Assembly: GCA_022846075.1 (NCBI GenBank)
Contig: AP025582.1
Location: 372,001 to 436,000 of the forward strand
From: Oscillospiraceae bacterium
GTDB taxonomy: Bacteria > Bacillota > Clostridia > Oscillospirales > Oscillospiraceae
Length of the DNA: 64,000 bases
Direction: 5' to 3'
How positions within the stretch are numbered: the stretch's first letter is position 1; each line of letters begins with the position of its first letter. The notes beneath the pieces are model-generated. The model was not told where the DNA came from. It did not search any database and saw nothing but the letters and a program-made list of their open reading frames with translations. The translations under genes were made by a program, and so were the position numbers. Positions 31,642 to 41,065 of the stretch are shown one piece after another.

Positions 31642-32799
31642 ATGAGTGAGTTAGAGGACTACCGCCGTCAGATCGACGACATCGACGCCCGGCTGGTGGA
31701 GCTGTTTTTGAAACGGATGGAGGTCACCGGCCGGGTGGGGGCCTACAAAAAGGCCAACGGGATCCCGGTGCTGGACGCCGAGCGGGAGCGGCGGGTCATC
31801 GCCGCCAAGACGGCCCTGACCGACGACCCGGCCCGCCGGGCCGACCTGGCCGTCCTGTATGAGTCCATCATGGCCATCTCCCGCCGCCAGCAGCGGACGC
31901 TGGTGCGGGAGGGGGCGGAGGACGCGGGCTATGCCCGGTGGCTCAAGGCTCTGAAGCGCCGCCGCTCCCCGGTGCGGGACCCCCGGGTGGTCTACCAGGG
32001 GGAGCCGGGGGCGTACAGCGAGGAGGCCGCCGCCGGATTCTTCGGGGAGGGCGTCCGGGCCAAGGGCCTGCCCTGGTTCGGGGACGTGTTCGAGGCCCTG
32101 GCGGCGGGGGGCGCCGACTATGCCGTCCTCCCCATCGAAAATTCCTCTACCGGTTCCATCCGGCAGGTCTACGACCTGCTGGCCCAATATGATTTCTCCC
32201 TGGTGGGGGAGTGGCAGGTGAAGGTGGAGCACTGTCTGGCCGCGCTCCCCGGGGTGACGCTGGAGGAGATCGAGACGGTCTATTCCCATGAGCAGGGCTT
32301 GATGCAGTGCGACAAGTTCCTGGACAGCCACCGCCACTGGCGGCGGGTGCCCACCCTGGACACTGCGGGCTCCGCCAAGCAGGTGAAAGAGACGGGGGAC
32401 ATGAGGGCCGCCGCCATCTGCTCCAAGCGGGCGGCTAAGCTTTACGGGCTCCGGGTCCTGGCCGAGGGCATCAACCATAACGCCGCCAACGTCACCCGGT
32501 TCGTGGTGGTCTCGCCGGTACCCGAGCTCCGGGAGGGGAGAAACAAGATCTCCGCCCTCTTTTCCCTGCCCCACCAGACCGGCTCCCTCCACGAGATCCT
32601 GACCATTTTCGCCGTACAAGGATTGAACCTTCAGAAGATCGAGTCCCGCCCCATCCCCGGACGGGGGTGGGAGTACCTCTTCTTCCTGGAGTGCACCGGC
32701 GACCTGCTGGCCCCCGGTATGGACGGGGTGCTTCACGAACTCTCCCAGCTCACCGCCGATTTCCGGGTGTTGGGCAATTTTCGGGGGTATGAGGGATGA
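31642..32799 (+). CDS. pheA: Bifunctional chorismate mutase / prephenate dehydratase (P-protein)
   Basis: 385 residues. An AroQ-type chorismate mutase (about 1-90, YRRQIDDIDARLVELFLKRM), prephenate dehydratase (about 115-290, VVYQGEPGAYSEEAAAGFFG; NVTRFVVVS) and a C-terminal ACT domain with the phenylalanine-binding LQKIESRPIPGRGWEYLFF. It makes phenylpyruvate and should be feedback-inhibited by Phe. GAGGAG eight bases upstream fixes the ATG at 31642. It overlaps aroK. Confidence 0.95.
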   Translation: MSELEDYRRQIDDIDARLVELFLKRMEVTGRVGAYKKANGIPVLDAERERRVIAAKTALTDDPARRADLAVLYESIMAISRRQQRTLVREGAEDAGYARWLKALKRRRSPVRDPRVVYQGEPGAYSEEAAAGFFGEGVRAKGLPWFGDVFEALAAGGADYAVLPIENSSTGSIRQVYDLLAQYDFSLVGEWQVKVEHCLAALPGVTLEEIETVYSHEQGLMQCDKFLDSHRHWRRVPTLDTAGSAKQVKETGDMRAAAICSKRAAKLYGLRVLAEGINHNAANVTRFVVVSPVPELREGRNKISALFSLPHQTGSLHEILTIFAVQGLNLQKIESRPIPGRGWEYLFFLECTGDLLAPGMDGVLHELSQLTADFRVLGNFRGYEG

Positions 32800-33287
32800 A
32801 AAACATCATACTGATCGGCATGATGGGCTGCGGCAAGACCACCGTGGGACATCTGCTGGCGGGCAGGCTCAAACGGACGCTGGTGGATACCGACCAGCTG
32901 ATCGAGGCCCGGGAGGGGCTGACTGTTTCCGAGATCTTCGCCACCGAGGGGGAGGGGTATTTCCGCTCCCTGGAGTTGGGCGTGGCCCAGGCTCTTTCCC
33001 TGCGCAGCGACCTTATTATCGCCTGCGGCGGCGGTCTTCCCCTTCAGGACGCCGCTATCTCGGCGCTGAAGGAAAGCGGCACCGTGTTCTGGCTGGACCG
33101 GGACGCCGGGGAGATCTACGACAGCGAGAGCCTGGCCGACCGGCCCCTGGCCCAGGACGGACGGGAGGCCTTCCTGGCGAAGGCGGCGGAGCGGCGGAGC
33201 GTCTATGAGAAGTGGGCCGACCGCGTCATCACGGACTTTACCTCGTCCGTCTCCACGGCGGCGAGGGTCATGGAGGGATTGGAATGA
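32796..33287 (+). CDS. aroK: Shikimate kinase
   Basis: 163 residues. P-loop GMMGCGKTTVGHLLAGRLKR, substrate-binding DTDQLIEAREG and CGGGLPLQDAA, and DRPLAQDG of the lid region. It phosphorylates shikimate with ATP. The start overlaps pheA by four bases and the stop overlaps aroQ by four, indicating coupled translation. Confidence 0.95.
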   Translation: MKNIILIGMMGCGKTTVGHLLAGRLKRTLVDTDQLIEAREGLTVSEIFATEGEGYFRSLELGVAQALSLRSDLIIACGGGLPLQDAAISALKESGTVFWLDRDAGEIYDSESLADRPLAQDGREAFLAKAAERRSVYEKWADRVITDFTSSVSTAARVMEGLE

Positions 33288-33715
33288 AATTTCTCATCAT
33301 CAACGGGCCCAACCTGAACCTGCTGGGCAGGCGGGAGCCGGGCATCTACGGCCAGGAGAATTACGAGAGCCTGTGCCAGCGGCTCCGGGCCTTTGCCGCC
33401 GCTCACGGCAGCACGGCGGAGTGCTTCCAGTCCAACCACGAGGGGGCCATCATCGACGCCATCCACGCCGCCGACGGAGTCTATGACGCCATCATCATGA
33501 ACCCCGGGGCCTTTACCCATTACAGCTACGCCATCCTGGACGCCCTGAAGGCGGTGGGCGTGCCCTGCGTGGAGGTCCACATCTCCAATGTCCACCAGCG
33601 GGAGGAGTTCCGGCACAAGTCGGTCACCGCCCCCGCCTGCGTGGGGCAGGTGTGCGGCCTGGGCCTCTACGGCTATGAGGCGGCCATGGGGTACTTCCTG
33701 GACCAGAAGGACTGA
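33284..33715 (+). CDS. aroQ: 3-dehydroquinate dehydratase, type II
   Basis: 143 residues, the dodecameric type II enzyme. The signatures INGPNLNLLGRREPGIYG, QSNHEGAIIDAIHAA, NPGAFTHYSYAILDAL and EVHISNVHQREEFRHKS carry the catalytic Tyr, His and Arg. It makes 3-dehydroshikimate for the AroE module encoded 29 bp downstream. The start codon overlaps the aroK stop. Confidence 0.95.
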   Translation: MKFLIINGPNLNLLGRREPGIYGQENYESLCQRLRAFAAAHGSTAECFQSNHEGAIIDAIHAADGVYDAIIMNPGAFTHYSYAILDALKAVGVPCVEVHISNVHQREEFRHKSVTAPACVGQVCGLGLYGYEAAMGYFLDQKD

Positions 33716-33744
33716 AACAGGCTTGCCGGAGACGGAGGGAGACC

Positions 33745-35151
33745 ATGACAAAAGTGACCGTGCCCAAGGTGGGCATGCGTGTGATCAAGACGGCGGTGGC
33801 GGTGATACTCTCCTACCTTTTGTTTGTCCCCTTCGGCCTTCTGTACGACAGCGGCCGGCCGGGGGTGCTGGGGTATGTGGGGCCCCTCTACGCCTGCATC
33901 GCCTGTATCGTGTGTATGCAGAGCAGTATGGGCCAGACCCTTCGGCAGGGGGTCTCCCGCTTCATCGGCGTCTTTGTGGGCGGGCTCCTGGGGGCGGCCA
34001 CCCTGCTGTTGGGGGAACGGCTGGATGCCCCGCTGGTTCTGGTGCCTGTGCTGGGACTGGTGTGCGTGGCGGGGCTGTGGATCTGCCAGCTCATCGGGCG
34101 GCCCGCCGCCTGCGGCATGGCCTGTATCGTGCCCTGCGTCATGCTCATCACCGGGGTCACCGGCGTGGCCCGGTATTACTACGCCGCCGCCCGGATTATG
34201 GAGACGGTGGTGGGGGTGGCCGTGGCCTTCGCGGTCAACGCCGCCCTGCCCGACCACCGGCCGCCGGAACAGGAGGAGGAAAAAGAGATGCGCGTGGAAG
34301 TGAAAAACACCACCCGGAAGCTCTGTGTCATCGGCGACCCGGTGCTCCACTCCAAGTCGCCCATTCTTCAAAACGCCATGATCTCCGCCCTGGGCCTGGA
34401 CTATATCTATTTATGTCAACCTGTTCCGAAGGGGGAGGCGGGCCGGTGGCTGGAGTGTGCCGCCTACGCGGGATATGCCGGGTTCAATGCCACCATGCCC
34501 CATAAGGAAGAGCTCTTTCCCCTGATGGACGAGGTGGACGAGGGGGCCCGACGGTGCGGCGCGGTGAATACGGTTTGTATTTGTGACGGGAAATATTACG
34601 GATATAACACCGATGGAGCCGGATTTCTCCGGGCCCTGGCGGATTTGGGCGTGGAGCCCGCCGGGAAGCGGGTGACCCTGCTGGGCTCCGGCGGCGCCGC
34701 CAAGGCGGTGGCTCTGGCCCTGGCCGGGGCGGGAGCCAAGGTCACCGTGTGCAACCGCACGGTGGAAAAGGCGGAGGCGCTGTGCGCCGCCGACCCGGCC
34801 AGCCTGACCCCCGCCGGGTTTGAAATTGAAACTTTATGTAAACTTGCTTCTGAGAGCGATGTGCTGGTGAACTGCACCTCCCTGGGGATGGCGGGCACCG
34901 GAACCCAGTTTGCCGACCTGTCCTTCCTGGACTGCCTGCCCCCCCACGCGGCGGTGTGCGACGTCATCTACGCCCCGGAGGAGACCGAGCTGCTCCGGCG
35001 GGCCCGGGCGGGGGGGTACCCGGCCATGAACGGCCTGGGGATGCTCCTCCATCAGGCTATCCTGGCTCTGGAGCATTTCACGGGGGAGAAGCTGGACGTG
35101 GAGAAGGCCAAGGCGGCGGCCCTGGCGGCGCTGGAGGCGGAGAGGACATGA
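33745..35151 (+). CDS. aroE: Membrane (aromatic-acid-exporter-like) domain fused to shikimate dehydrogenase
   Basis: 468 residues in one uninterrupted frame. Residues 1-170 are a polytopic membrane domain with about six hydrophobic segments (KTAVAVILSYLLFVPFGLLY; GVSRFIGVFVGGLLGAATLL), resembling the N-terminal domain of aromatic acid exporter (ArAE/FUSC-type) proteins. Residues 182-468 are a full-length AroE: GDPVLHSKSPILQNAM, FNATMPHKEE, GAVNT, NTDGAGFLRAL, NADP-binding LLGSGGAAKAVALAL and the final LLHQA. An acidic linker (EQEEEKEM) contains GGAGGAGG seven bases before an in-frame ATG at 34288, so a stand-alone 287-residue AroE could also be made. Upstream GGAGGGAG supports the start at 33745. 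The usual cytoplasmic domain of the exporter family is missing, replaced by AroE. Confidence 0.85.
   Translation: MTKVTVPKVGMRVIKTAVAVILSYLLFVPFGLLYDSGRPGVLGYVGPLYACIACIVCMQSSMGQTLRQGVSRFIGVFVGGLLGAATLLLGERLDAPLVLVPVLGLVCVAGLWICQLIGRPAACGMACIVPCVMLITGVTGVARYYYAAARIMETVVGVAVAFAVNAALPDHRPPEQEEEKEMRVEVKNTTRKLCVIGDPVLHSKSPILQNAMISALGLDYIYLCQPVPKGEAGRWLECAAYAGYAGFNATMPHKEELFPLMDEVDEGARRCGAVNTVCICDGKYYGYNTDGAGFLRALADLGVEPAGKRVTLLGSGGAAKAVALALAGAGAKVTVCNRTVEKAEALCAADPASLTPAGFEIETLCKLASESDVLVNCTSLGMAGTGTQFADLSFLDCLPPHAAVCDVIYAPEETELLRRARAGGYPAMNGLGMLLHQAILALEHFTGEKLDVEKAKAAALAALEAERT
34271..34290 (+). promoter_or_regulatory. Internal ribosome binding site and start within the aroE fusion
   Basis: AGGAGGAGG followed by ATG at 34288. 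The spacing is ideal and the resulting product has the canonical AroE length, so dual translation is plausible. Confidence 0.55.
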
Positions 35152-36020
35152 GATACGAGGGCACTATCTACCGCCCGCCGGGGGAGTGGCGGAGCTACCT
35201 GCTCCAGGTCACGGTGGGCTGTTCCCACAACGGATGCACCTTCTGCGGGATGTACAAGGGCAAGCGGTTCCACACCCGGCCCCTGGCGGACATTTTGGAG
35301 GATATCCAGATGGCCAAAGCCCGGTACGGGGACGTGGAGCGGGTGTTCCTCTGCGACGGCGACGCCGCGGCCCTGCCCATGGAAGAATTGCTGACTATTC
35401 TGAAGGCCCTCTATGACGCCTTTCCCGGCCTCATAAAGGTCACCAGCTACGCCGGACCACGGACCATTCTGGACAAGACCCCGGAGCAGTGGCGGGCCCT
35501 CCAGGCGGCGGGGCTCCAGCGGGTCTATCTGGGGGTGGAGACGGGGAACGACGCCCTGCTCCGCGCCATCCGCAAAGGGGTGGGTGCCCAAGAGATGCTG
35601 GAGGCCGGGAAGCGGGTCCGGGAGGCCGGGCTGGACCTGTGGGCCATGGTGATCCTGGGGCTGGCGGGACCGGGGGAGGCCTCCCGGCGGCACATCCTGG
35701 ACACGGTGGACATGATGAACGAGATGAAGCCCCGGCACCTGTCGGCCCTGTCCCTGATGCTGGAGGAGGGGACGCCCCTCTGGCGGGACTGGCGGGCGGG
35801 GCGGTTTACGCCGGTGACGGCCCGGGAGAGCCTCCAGGAGGTCCGGCTCTTGATCGAGGGGCTGGACGTGATGCCCCTCCACTTTACCTGCGACCACGCC
35901 TCCAACTACCTGCCCCTGAAGGGGAGCCTGCCCGCCGAGCGGGAAAACTTTCTCGCCGCCATCGACGCCGCCCTGGCGGGGGAGCGGGGGATACGGCCCG
36001 AGTGGAGCCGGGGGGTATGA
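35148..36020 (+). CDS. Radical SAM protein of unknown function
   Basis: 290 residues. The cluster motif TVGCSHNGCTFCGMYKGKRF (C-x4-C-x2-C) near residue 25, then FLCDGDAAALPMEELL, VYLGVETGND and MVILGLAGPGEAS, follow the Elp3/HemN-like B-family of radical SAM enzymes often annotated only by superfamily. It overlaps the aroE fusion by four bases and so is the last gene of the aro operon. A link to aromatic metabolism is possible but rests on position alone. Confidence 0.8.
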   Translation: MRYEGTIYRPPGEWRSYLLQVTVGCSHNGCTFCGMYKGKRFHTRPLADILEDIQMAKARYGDVERVFLCDGDAAALPMEELLTILKALYDAFPGLIKVTSYAGPRTILDKTPEQWRALQAAGLQRVYLGVETGNDALLRAIRKGVGAQEMLEAGKRVREAGLDLWAMVILGLAGPGEASRRHILDTVDMMNEMKPRHLSALSLMLEEGTPLWRDWRAGRFTPVTARESLQEVRLLIEGLDVMPLHFTCDHASNYLPLKGSLPAERENFLAAIDAALAGERGIRPEWSRGV

Positions 36021-36051
36021 GGATATATATAAGGTAGTGGGGGAGGGATAG

Positions 36052-36103
36052 GTTCCCTCCATCAGTCAGCCTGCGGCTGACAGCTTCCCCCGAGGGGAAG
36101 CCT
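36052..36103 (+). repeat. Single arm of the palindromic repeat family
   Basis: CCCTCCATCAGTCAGCCTGC, GGCTGACAGCTTCCCCC and GAGGGGAAGCCT: one conserved arm directly after the radical SAM gene. From 36104 to 36300 only degraded traces of similar sequence (GGACCCCGGGGGAAGCCCC; CCCTCAGCCCGCGG) are seen, and no gene. Confidence 0.6.
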
Positions 36104-36315
36104 AAAAGACACCTTGGCCTGCGGCATATGACCTCAACGACTTTGCTTGCATCAAAGTGGGCCTAAGCTGTTGCTGAGGTCCGCTGGACCCCGGGGGAAG
36201 CCCCAAAGATACGGGTTTCCTTATCCCTCAGCCCGCGGTTGAGCGCGCGTTTTGGGGCCTCCTCTCAGGTAAGCCCCGGAGGGCGAAAATTCCTCAAAAA
36301 AATTGAATATTTTGC

Positions 36316-36344
36316 TTGACTTGCAAAGAGGTTTGCTGTATTAT
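36316..36344 (+). promoter_or_regulatory. Main promoter of the ribosomal protein supercluster
   Basis: TTGACT (36316-36321), a 17-bp spacer and TATTAT (36339-36344), within the most AT-rich stretch of the region. Confidence 0.8.
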
Positions 36345-36350
36345 TATCAA

Positions 36351-36618
36351 GCGCCTGTTTAGGGGCGCACTATGCGATGATGCGGGAGATTGCGGTCTGT
36401 GACCGGTAACTTCCGCGGAGTATGTCCGTTGAATCGGGCGGCTGAGAACCTCTGTGCCAGCGTATATCGTCACGCTGAGGCAGAACCGGCCGGCTTTATC
36501 CTGCCGGTTTTCTTTCTGTCGTGGAGTGATACGCACGAGATAGTGGTCAGAAAAAGTTCTCACCGTACGAAGGGCGGCACCCAACACCACCACTCGTATG
36601 TTAAGGAGGAAACAAACC
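36351..36618 (+). promoter_or_regulatory. Structured S10-operon leader with attenuator-like hairpin
   Basis: About 268 bases of untranslated leader. A bulged hairpin at about 36451-36484 (TCTG-T-GCC-AGCGT against ACGCT-GA-GGC-AGA) is followed by AACCGGC/GCCGGTT (36484-36509) and TTCTTTCTG, a terminator-like structure. In other bacteria the S10 leader is the target of autogenous control by L4; the same is inferred here. TTAAGGAGG serves rpsJ. Confidence 0.65.
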
Positions 36619-36933
36619 ATGGCAGCTCAGAAAGAAATGATCCGCATCCGTCTCAAGGCCTACGACCACCAGCTCATCGACCAGAGCGCCGAGAAGATCG
36701 TGGAGACCGCCAAGCGCACCGGCGCCACCGTCTCCGGCCCCATCCCCCTGCCCACCAAGAAGGAAGTCGTCACCATCCTGCGGGCCGTCCACAAGTACAA
36801 GGACAGCCGGGAGCAGTTCGAGCGCCGCACCCACAAGCGGCTCATCGACGTCATCAAGCCCTCCCCCAAGACCGTGGAGGCCCTGATGAGCCTGGAGCTC
36901 CCCGCCGGCGTGGATATCGAGATCAAGCTGTAA
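36619..36933 (+). CDS. rpsJ: 30S ribosomal protein S10
   Basis: 104 residues. [20 protein letters not shown] and [20 protein letters not shown] are family signatures. S10 sits in the 30S head and, as NusE, in antitermination complexes. TTAAGGAGG before the ATG at 36619 decides the start against an upstream in-frame ATG. It is the first gene of the supercluster; 117 bp with a hairpin separate it from rplC. Confidence 0.97.
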   Translation: MAAQKEMIRIRLKAYDHQLIDQSAEKIVETAKRTGATVSGPIPLPTKKEVVTILRAVHKYKDSREQFERRTHKRLIDVIKPSPKTVEALMSLELPAGVDIEIKL

Positions 36934-37050
36934 GATCCCCGCCCCCGCGTTTTAATTTTGTGTACCGCGGCCCATCGCTTTTTGAGATGGGCGGGTCAAG
37001 TCGCGGCACCCGGTGCCCCGACCAATAACCTTAATTAAGGAGGAAAACAC
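36934..37050 (+). promoter_or_regulatory. Structured spacer between rpsJ and rplC
   Basis: GCCCATC/GATGGGC hairpin (36970-36992) with loop GCTTTTTGA, flanked by two GCGG(C) tracts. This 117-bp gap is much longer than the usual 12-20 bp in the cluster, so a regulatory or processing site is likely. TTAAGGAGG precedes rplC. Confidence 0.45.
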
Positions 37051-37776
37051 ATGGAAAAGGCCATCATCGGCAAGAAGGTCGGCATGACGCAGATCTTCGA
37101 CGAAGCCGGACACGTGATCCCGGTCACCGTCATCGCCGCCGGCCCCTGCACCGTAGTGCAGAAGAAGACCGAGGAAAAGGACGGCTACAACGCCGTGCAG
37201 CTGGGCTACGAGGACGTGGCCGAGCGCAAGCTCACCAAGCCCGAGCTGGGCCATCTGAAGAAGGCCGGCGACGGCGTTCTGAAAAAGACCCTCAAGGAGT
37301 TCAAGCTCCAGGACTGCGACAGCCTCAACGTGGGCGACACCGTGGACTGCTCCGTCTTCGCCGAGGGCGACCGGGTGGACGTCACCGGCATCAGCAAGGG
37401 CCACGGCTACGCCGGCGTCATCAAGCGCTGGGGCGCCCAGCGGACCCCCACCAGCCACGGCGGCGGCCCTGTCCACCGTCACGCGGGCTCCATGGGCTCC
37501 AGCACCGATCCCTCCCGGATCTTCAAGGGCAAGATCGGCGCCGGCCACATGGGCGTTGACCAGGTCACCGTGCTGAACCTGGACATCATCAAGGTGGACA
37601 CCGAGCTGGGCGTCATCGCCGTGCGGGGCGCCGTTCCCGGCCCCAAGGGCGGCGTTGTGTATCTGCGCAACAGCGTGATCAACGTCAAGGAGAAGGGCGC
37701 TGCCGCCGCGGAGAGCAAGAACCCGCAGAAGGCGTCCGGCCGTAACCCCCAGAAGGCTTCGGCCCGCAACGCTTAA
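37051..37776 (+). CDS. rplC: 50S ribosomal protein L3
   Basis: 241 residues. [20 protein letters not shown] opens the protein and [20 protein letters not shown], near the peptidyl transferase loop, is conserved. The C terminus is extended by about 25 residues with two copies of NPQKAS(G/A)R, a basic tail not usual for L3. Strong ribosome binding site (AAGGAGG). Confidence 0.97.
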   Translation: MEKAIIGKKVGMTQIFDEAGHVIPVTVIAAGPCTVVQKKTEEKDGYNAVQLGYEDVAERKLTKPELGHLKKAGDGVLKKTLKEFKLQDCDSLNVGDTVDCSVFAEGDRVDVTGISKGHGYAGVIKRWGAQRTPTSHGGGPVHRHAGSMGSSTDPSRIFKGKIGAGHMGVDQVTVLNLDIIKVDTELGVIAVRGAVPGPKGGVVYLRNSVINVKEKGAAAAESKNPQKASGRNPQKASARNA

Positions 37777-37794
37777 GGAGAGGAGAGAAAAGAC

Positions 37795-38409
37795 ATGCCT
37801 AAGGCTAACGTTTTTGATATGGCCGGCAAGCAGGTCGGTGAGATCGACCTGAGCGACGCCATCTTCGGCATTGAGCCCAACGTCAGCGTCATGCACGACG
37901 TTGTGAAGAACCACCTGGCCAACTGCCGGCAGGGCACCCAGAGCGCCCTGACCCGCGCGGAGGTCTCCGGCGGCGGCCGCAAGCCCTGGCGCCAGAAGGG
38001 CACCGGCCGGGCCCGTCAGGGTTCCACCCGGGCTCCCCAGTGGACCCACGGCGGCATCGTGTTCGCCCCCAAGCCCCGCTCTTACCGCTACACCCTCAAC
38101 AAGAAGGTGAAGCGCCTGGCTCTGAAGTCCGCTCTCTCCGCCAAGGCGGCTGAGGGCAAGGTCTTTGTGGTGGAGGATCTCGGCATGGACGAGATCAAGA
38201 CCAAGACCTTCCAGAGCTTCCTGAACACCATGGGCGCCGGCAAGGCCGTCGTGGTCACCGCCTGCCCCAACGTGGTGAAGTCCGCCCGGAACATCCCCGG
38301 CGTCGTGACTTCCCCCGCCACGCTGATCAATGTGTATGACATCGTCAACGCCAACGAGTTCATCGTGGACAAGGCCGCCCTGGCCCAGATCGAGGAGGTG
38401 TTCGCGTAA
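37795..38409 (+). CDS. rplD: 50S ribosomal protein L4
   Basis: 204 residues. The long loop that lines the exit tunnel is recognisable ([20 protein letters not shown]), followed by the globular domain. In many bacteria L4 represses its own operon through the S10 leader. It starts 18 bp after rplC and its TAA overlaps the rplW ATG by one base (TAATG). Confidence 0.97.
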   Translation: MPKANVFDMAGKQVGEIDLSDAIFGIEPNVSVMHDVVKNHLANCRQGTQSALTRAEVSGGGRKPWRQKGTGRARQGSTRAPQWTHGGIVFAPKPRSYRYTLNKKVKRLALKSALSAKAAEGKVFVVEDLGMDEIKTKTFQSFLNTMGAGKAVVVTACPNVVKSARNIPGVVTSPATLINVYDIVNANEFIVDKAALAQIEEVFA

Positions 38410-38708
38410 TGGCTGCTACCGCTTATGACATCATCAAGCGCCCCATCATCACCGAGCAGTCGATGGGCGAGACCGAAAACAAGAAGTACACCTTTGAGGT
38501 GGCCAAGGACGCCAACAAGATCGAGATCGCCAAGGCGGTCGAGGAGATCTTCGGCGTGAAGGTTGCCAAGGTCAACACCCTGAACATGTATGGCAAGGAG
38601 AAGCGCACCGGCCGTTATCCCGCCGGCCGCCGTGCCTCCTGGAAGAAGGCTATGGTCACCCTGACCGCCGATTCCAAGTCCATCGAGTTCTTCGAGGGTA
38701 TGGTGTAA
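38409..38708 (+). CDS. rplW: 50S ribosomal protein L23
   Basis: 99 residues. [19 protein letters not shown] and [20 protein letters not shown] are typical. L23 lies at the tunnel exit and docks trigger factor and SRP. Start and rplD stop overlap (TAATG), so translation is coupled. Confidence 0.97.
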   Translation: MAATAYDIIKRPIITEQSMGETENKKYTFEVAKDANKIEIAKAVEEIFGVKVAKVNTLNMYGKEKRTGRYPAGRRASWKKAMVTLTADSKSIEFFEGMV

Positions 38709-38722
38709 GGAGGAGAAGGAAA

Positions 38723-39556
38723 ATGGCGATCAAGACTTATAAACCGACGACCCCCTCCCGGCGCCACATGACCGTGTCCGCTTTCGAGGGGATCGACAAG
38801 AAGGCCAAGCCCGAGCGCAGCCTTCTGGAGAACCTGAAGAAGAACGCCGGCCGCAACAGCTACGGCCGCATCACCGTCCGCCACCGCGGCGGCGGCAACA
38901 AGAAGAAGTACCGCATCGTGGACTTCAAGCGGGACAAGGCCGGCCGGGCCACTGTGGTGAACCTGCAGTACGACCCCAACCGCTCCGCCAACATCGCCCT
39001 CATCAAGTATGACGACGGCGAGCTGCGGTATATCCTGGCTCCCGTGGGCCTGAAGGCCGGGCACATCATCATGACCGGCTCCGGCTCCGACATCCTGCCG
39101 GGCAACGCCATGCCCATCAGCGAGATCCCCGTGGGCACCATGATCCACAACATCGAGCTCTACCCCGGCAAGGGCGGCCAGCTGGTCCGTTCCGCCGGTG
39201 TGGCCGCCCAGCTGATGGCCAAGGAGAACGGCATGGCCCAGGTCCGCCTCCCCTCCGGCGAGATGCGCTATATCCGCCCCGAGTGCATGGCCACCATCGG
39301 CCAGGTGGGCAACACCGACCATGAGAACATCCAGCTGGGCAAGGCCGGCCGGAAGCGCCACATGGGCTGGCGGCCCACCGTCCGCGGCTCCGTCATGAAC
39401 CCCAATGACCACCCCCACGGCGGCGGCGAGGGCAAGTCCCCCGTGGGCCGTCCCGGCCCTGTCACTCCCTGGGGCAAGCCGGCCATGGGTTACAAGACCC
39501 GCTCCAAGAAGAGCCGCACCGAGAAGTTCATCGTCAAGCACCGTAACGCGAAGTAA
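38723..39556 (+). CDS. rplB: 50S ribosomal protein L2
   Basis: 277 residues, normal length. [20 protein letters not shown] and the C-terminal [20 protein letters not shown] with the conserved His of the peptidyl transferase region are intact. 14 bp after rplW, with AAGGAGG. Confidence 0.97.
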   Translation: MAIKTYKPTTPSRRHMTVSAFEGIDKKAKPERSLLENLKKNAGRNSYGRITVRHRGGGNKKKYRIVDFKRDKAGRATVVNLQYDPNRSANIALIKYDDGELRYILAPVGLKAGHIIMTGSGSDILPGNAMPISEIPVGTMIHNIELYPGKGGQLVRSAGVAAQLMAKENGMAQVRLPSGEMRYIRPECMATIGQVGNTDHENIQLGKAGRKRHMGWRPTVRGSVMNPNDHPHGGGEGKSPVGRPGPVTPWGKPAMGYKTRSKKSRTEKFIVKHRNAK

Positions 39557-39574
39557 GTAAGGAGGTAGTAAAAC

Positions 39575-39847
39575 ATGTCTAGAAGCATCAAGAAAGGCCC
39601 GTTTTGCGCCCCCGAGCTGCTGAAGCGGGTCGACGAGCTGAATGAGAAGAACGAGAAGAAGGTTCTGAAGACCTGGAGCCGTGCCTCCACCATCTTCCCC
39701 TCCTTCGTTGGTCACACTTTTGCCGTCCACGACGGCCGCAAGCACGTGCCCGTTTACGTCACTGAGGATATGGTGGGCCACAAGCTGGGCGAGTTCGCCC
39801 CCACCCGCACCTTCAAGGGCCACTCGGGCAGCAAGACTGGTAAGTAA
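39575..39847 (+). CDS. rpsS: 30S ribosomal protein S19
   Basis: 90 residues. [20 protein letters not shown] and [20 protein letters not shown] are family signatures. S19 is in the 30S head next to S13. AAGGAGG lies upstream; the gap to rplV is 14 bp. Confidence 0.97.
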   Translation: MSRSIKKGPFCAPELLKRVDELNEKNEKKVLKTWSRASTIFPSFVGHTFAVHDGRKHVPVYVTEDMVGHKLGEFAPTRTFKGHSGSKTGK

Positions 39848-39861
39848 GGAGGAGAGAGAAT

Positions 39862-40203
39862 ATGGAAGCGAAAGCAGTTCTGAGATACGCCCGTATCTCT
39901 CCCCGGAAGGTCGGCATCGTGTGCGACCTGATCCGCGGCAAGAGCGTGGCCCAGGCCACCGCCATTCTCATGACCACGCCCAAGGCCGCCTCTGAGCTTC
40001 TTCTGAAGCTCCTCAAGAGCGCCGCCGCCAACGCCGAGAACAACCACCAGATGGACCCCGAGAAGCTGTACGTGTCCGAGACCTTCGCCACCCCCGGCCC
40101 CATCATCAAGCGGATGATGCCCCGGGCCCAGGGCCGCGGCTACCGGATCAACAAGCGCACTTCTCACATCACCATCACTGTGGCGGAAAAGGAGGCCAAG
40201 TAA
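39862..40203 (+). CDS. rplV: 50S ribosomal protein L22
   Basis: 113 residues. [20 protein letters not shown] and the extended loop sequence [20 protein letters not shown] that reaches into the exit tunnel are conserved. One base separates it from rpsC. Confidence 0.97.
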   Translation: MEAKAVLRYARISPRKVGIVCDLIRGKSVAQATAILMTTPKAASELLLKLLKSAAANAENNHQMDPEKLYVSETFATPGPIIKRMMPRAQGRGYRINKRTSHITITVAEKEAK

Positions 40204-40204
40204 T

Positions 40205-41065
40205 ATGGGACAGAAAGTCAATCCGCACGGCCTCCGCGTCGGCGTCATCAAGGATTGGGATTCCCGCTGGTACGCCAAGAACGAGAACGTGGGCGACCTG
40301 CTGGTGGAGGACCACAAGATCCGTGAGTACCTGAAAAAGACCCTGTACTCCGCCGGAGTGCCCAAGATCGAGATCGAGCGCGACAGCGCCAAGGTCCGCA
40401 TCTACCTGCACTGCTCCAAGCCCGGCGTGGTCATCGGCAAGGGCGGCACCGAGATCGAGCGCATCCGCCTCCAGGTGGAGAAGATGATCGGCAAGCCTGT
40501 GGCCCTCAACATCGTCGAGGTCAAGAGCATGGACACCAACGCCCAGCTGGTGGCCGAGAACATCGCCCAGCAGCTTGAGGCCCGCATCGGCCACCGCCGG
40601 GCCATGAAGAACGCCATGGGCCGCGCCATGCGCGCCGGTGCCCTGGGCATCAAGGTCTCCTGCTCCGGCCGTCTGGGCGGGCGCGAGATCGCCGGCAACG
40701 AGCACTATCACGACGGCACCATCCCCCTGCAGACCCTCCGGGCCGACATCGACTACGGCTTCACCGAGGCTGCCACCACCTACGGCCGCATCGGCGTGAA
40801 GGTGTGGATCTACAAGGGCGAGGTGCTGACCCAGACCCTTCGCTCCACCCCCCGCACCCTGGACACCAAGACCTTTAAGGAGCGCCCCGAGCGTCCCCGC
40901 CGGGATCGCCGTGACGGCGACCGCCGGGGCGGCGGCTTCCGCCGTGACGACCGCCGCGGCGGCCCCAGCCAGCCCACCTTTAACCGGGTGCAGAGCCGGC
41001 CCGCCCCCCGTCCCGCCGCTCCCGCTCCCGCTGCCCCTGAGACTCAGGAAGGAGGCCAGAATTAA
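40205..41065 (+). CDS. rpsC: 30S ribosomal protein S3 with a long C-terminal extension
   Basis: 286 residues against the usual 210-230. The KH domain ([20 protein letters not shown]) and C-terminal domain (GAEIAGNEH-type stretch [20 protein letters not shown]) are normal. Residues about 220-286 are an added basic, Gly/Arg-rich then Pro/Ala-rich tail ([20 protein letters not shown]). Such tails occur in some high-GC clostridia; their role is unknown. rplP follows without a gap. Confidence 0.97.
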   Translation: MGQKVNPHGLRVGVIKDWDSRWYAKNENVGDLLVEDHKIREYLKKTLYSAGVPKIEIERDSAKVRIYLHCSKPGVVIGKGGTEIERIRLQVEKMIGKPVALNIVEVKSMDTNAQLVAENIAQQLEARIGHRRAMKNAMGRAMRAGALGIKVSCSGRLGGREIAGNEHYHDGTIPLQTLRADIDYGFTEAATTYGRIGVKVWIYKGEVLTQTLRSTPRTLDTKTFKERPERPRRDRRDGDRRGGGFRRDDRRGGPSQPTFNRVQSRPAPRPAAPAPAAPETQEGGQN

